Notes under the pieces: generated by a model
Databases searched by the model: none
Told to the model about the DNA's origin: nothing
What the model saw: only the letters and a program-made list of their open reading frames with translations
Shown here: positions 60,880-64,000 of the stretch, piece after piece
Position numbering within the stretch: the first letter of the stretch is position 1
Layout of the letters: the number at the start of each line of letters is the position of its first letter
Made by a program: the position numbers and the translations under genes
NCBI GenBank assembly: GCA_013398295.1
Contig: VZSF01001069.1
Location: forward strand, 272,780-336,779
DNA: 64,000 nt
Reading direction: 5' to 3'
Source of the DNA: Chionis minor
Taxonomy: Eukaryota > Chordata > Aves > Charadriiformes > Chionididae

Positions 60880-62105
60880 TGTAATCACAGGGGTTGGAAG
60901 GGACCTCTAGAGATCATCTAGTCCAACCCTCCTGCCAGAGCAGGTCCACCTACAGCAGGTTGCACAGGATGGCGTCCAGGCGGGTTTGGAATGTCTCCAG
61001 AGTCAGAGACTCTGCCACCTCTCTGGGCAGCCTGTTCCAGTGCTCTGCCACCCTCAGAAGAATTTCCTCCACATGTTCACATGGAACGTACTATGTTCAA
61101 GTTTGTGCTCATTACTTCTTGTCCTATCACTGGGCACCACTGAAAACAGACTGGCCCCCTCCTCCCGGCACCCTCCCTTTAGGTATTTGTGGACACTGAT
61201 GAGATCCGCCCTTGGTCTTCTCTTCTCTGTGCTGAACAGACACAGGTCTCTCAGCTTTTCCCCGTAAGGAAGATGTTCCAGTCCCCTAATCATCTTTCTA
61301 GCCCTTCGCTGTACCCTCTCCAGCAGTTCCCTGTCCTTAAACTGGGGAGCCTGGAACTCGATACAGTAGTCCAGATGTGGCCTCACCAGAGCAGTGTAAA
61401 GGGGGAAGATGACCTCCCTCGACCTGCTTCCCACACTCTTCTTGATGCACCCCAGGGTGCCACTGGCCTTCTTGCTGGCTCATGGTCATCCTGTTGTCCA
61501 CCAGGACTCTCAGGTCCCTCTCTGCACAGCTGCTTTCCAGCAGGTCATCCCTCGACCTGTACTGCTGCATGGGGTTATTCCTCCCCAGGTGCTGGACCCG
61601 ACACTTGCCCTTGTTGAACTTCCTAAGATTTCTGCCTGACCAACTCTCCAGCCTGTCCAGGTCATGCCAAATGCCAGCACAGCCTTCTGGTGTGTCAGCC
61701 ACCACCACCCTCCCCCCCCAGTTCTGTGTCATCAGCAAACTTGCTGATGGTATGTTCCATCCCGGTCAATGATGAATACATTGAACAGGACTGGACCCAG
61801 TACTGACCCCTGAGGAACACCACTTGTTTCAGGCCTCCGACGAGACTCTGCCCCACTGATCACAACCCTCTGAGACGTACCTGCCAGCCAGGTTCCAATC
61901 CACCCCACTGTCCATTTATACAACCCACATTTCATACGCTTGCCTACGAGGATGCTGTGGGAGACGGTGTCAAAATCCTTGCTACAGTCAAGGTAGACAA
62001 CATCTACTGCCCTCCTCTCATCTATCCATCCAGTCATGCCATCGTAGAAGTCTAGCAGTCAGACATGACCTCCCCTTAGTGAATCTGTGTTGACTACTTC
62101 TGATA
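60880..62105 (-). mobile_element. CR1 LINE fragment, sense to SLC12A2
   Basis: In intron 1. 3' tail near 60880 (AATCACAGGGGTTGGAAGGG); reverse-transcriptase remnants rightward: [20 protein letters not shown] (near 61430), FNKGKCRVQHLGRNNPMQ (near 61600), and [18 protein letters not shown] with [16 protein letters not shown] (62037-61750). The frame is broken just before the FADD box. 5' truncated at about 62105, next to an A-rich stretch at 62137-62164. Confidence 0.92.
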
Positions 62106-62929
62106 AGCTTCTATGAGTACTACAATGAGTACATCAAGGAAAAAAAAAAAAAAAGAAAAAAAAAGTCTCATATACCTGAACTTTAAATATTGCATGCTGT
62201 TCTAGTTCTTACTCACCAGTCCCCTGGTGGGATAAGGATGGCAATAGGGTCATCGTGAATTAGTATGGAAACTAAGAACTAGTGTGCCCATCTCTCAATT
62301 AATGCTTTGTAACAGCCCTCATTCTGATGAAAGAGCAGTGAGAGTGCAAATTCTAAAACTGAAAATAGGTTATCACTTTCTACATCTTAATTACATCAGT
62401 AATTTACATCTTACCAACAGATATAATAGTCTGAAGTACCAAGTAGTCTTTGGTACTTCAAATAGGGTGATAATCCAAGTGAACACAGTTACCTTTCACT
62501 TACAGTTTGCTACTCTAAGTCTAAAGACACTATCTTCCACCGACACCCAGAACAGTTTATACACTCCTAATAATCCATGAGTTAAAAACAAACTTGTTGG
62601 GTTAGCAAATCACATTCAGGTGTTAAGGATTTTCAGGAGTTAGATGGGAAGCTTGAGTGATTAGTAGTGCTACCAGTGGAAAAAACCAGTCAAGTAGCAC
62701 ATGCAAAAGAAAACACTGCAGAAGACACATTCAAGACATCTCAATGTGCCTTAACACCTTCTTAGCATTCCCTTTAAAAAACACACTTAAAAACCACATA
62801 CTTTCAGAGAACATTGCTAGTCACTGTGTAACAACTAGCTATTGACAGAGTTCAGAAAATGCCTTACTGCTTGGTTTTAAACCAGGAATGAACAAAGAAA
62901 CAATTTTTTAATTTATTTACATAAATTAC

Positions 62930-63010
62930 AGAAATATATATATAATTTAATATAGAATTATAAATTGCAAATTATAATTTATATATGATGATATATATAA
63001 ACAAATTTGC
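62930..63010. repeat. AT-rich palindromic stretch
   Basis: Almost pure A/T with several TATATA and AATTATAATTTAT-type inverted segments; could fold as hairpins. In intron 1. Confidence 0.7.
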
Positions 63011-64000
63011 TAATAGAATTTATAATTCCGACTCCTTCTTTGAAGCACATGTAAAATGCTGCTACTATACTGCGGTTCCAGTATCATTACAGTCATAAGC
63101 TGAAAAAGCCTACTAACCCACTGAACAGCACCCAGCAGTTACCTAGAGCAACCAGAGATAAATTACCCAGATAAAAAATGATCTGTTCTTAAAATTCAGG
63201 ATTCCTTGGAATCAAACATGAACAACTTCAGCCACTGGTTACTTGCCTCAATCAAAGGATATCCTTTTCAAGTTTGCAGCCGAGAGACCAAAACTTCAGT
63301 GCCTTGACTACATTACCTTCTCTGCAATTACAAATTTAAAATATTGCAGCAAATGCTTTTGGCATCTGCTTCCAGAGACTTTAAAAGAGGCTGCATCAAA
63401 CACAGAACATTAATGTTATTTTAAGCTGAAATTAAGTCTGTTGTACTTTGATGAGAGTTGAAGAATTTTAAACAGAAGAAATTTACAGTTACAATTAACA
63501 TGTCAACTGAAGATTTAGCCAGCTACATGTCTCTGCCATCAGCTTGTATTTCAGTTTCTTGTAACTCAATACTGCTTTTAACAGAGAAACATTAACCGAT
63601 ATTTGCATGTGTATATACACCTATTCTGATTTTAAAAGCCATTTTCACTTTAATTCTTTTAAAGGAATAGTGAATCATCCATTCTTCCTCCCAGCTCTTA
63701 GACGTAGTAGAATGCATTAACCAGGCTACCAAGATTGTTAATCAAGAAAGTTACTCAGGCAATTAATTTCAGCTTAGGACTAAATCACTGTTCTTGCAAG
63801 GTGGTATACTTACAAAGTATAGATAAGAGCCTTGTTTATAAAGCTTACCACCACTTAACATCTTACATGTATACAATCATTTTGACTGATTCTAAGCTTA
63901 CTAACCATGTGAAGGCTGTGGACTTCTCTCTCTAAGGAAGCGATTACTATCCTCCCCTCCTAATACAGGATGAATACAAACTGCAATCTGGTAGACTTTT

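Larger units (their letters stand above)
54185..64000 (-). other. SLC12A2: SLC12A2 intron 1 (3' part)
   Basis: 9.8 kb between exon 2 and the window edge. Besides the CR1 copies and simple repeats listed separately I see no exon: nothing resembles the N-terminal residues expected just before EPFEDG, so exon 1 lies to the right. Confidence 0.85.

Overview
The window is vertebrate nuclear DNA, most likely from a bird. It is AT-rich and intron-rich, and every interspersed repeat I can recognise is a CR1-type non-LTR retrotransposon, including the (TTCTATGA)n-like 3' tails typical of avian CR1. There are no bacterial-style operons, CRISPR arrays or RNA genes. The species cannot be told from the sequence.

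One gene fills the window: SLC12A2 (NKCC1), the basolateral Na-K-2Cl cotransporter, on the minus strand. I could place 26 coding exons, numbered 2 to 27 by analogy with the human gene, between 54184 and the stop codon at 6153-6155. They join in frame to 964 residues and cover all 12 membrane segments and the whole cytosolic C-terminal domain. Exon 1 (N-terminus with the regulatory phospho-region), the 5' UTR and the promoter lie beyond the right edge, so 54185-64000 is part of intron 1. A 3' UTR of about 2.8 kb runs from 6152 to a poly(A) signal at 3381-3376. Left of it (1-3350) is intergenic DNA with a CpG-rich, twin-CCAAT-box segment at about 985-1330, which may be the promoter of an unidentified neighbouring transcript. 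From known synteny of human 5q23 genes with the bird Z chromosome I would expect Z linkage; this is inference.

The introns hold six sizeable CR1 copies (20825-21266, 21298-22161, 28106-30440 plus its artefactual copy, 33943-35110, 48433-49275, 60880-62105), a short nested CR1 tail and three degraded CR1 scraps. All are 5' truncated or internally deleted and none has an intact ORF.

The two observations of most use are: (1) 25552-27550 and 27552-29550 repeat each other at an offset of exactly 2000, separated by a single N, which looks like an unmerged contig overlap and not a real duplication; and (2) the 48-bp cassette exon 21, known in mammals to be alternatively spliced and to carry a dileucine sorting signal, has a GC instead of a GT 5' splice site here. 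I found no previously undescribed biological system in this window.
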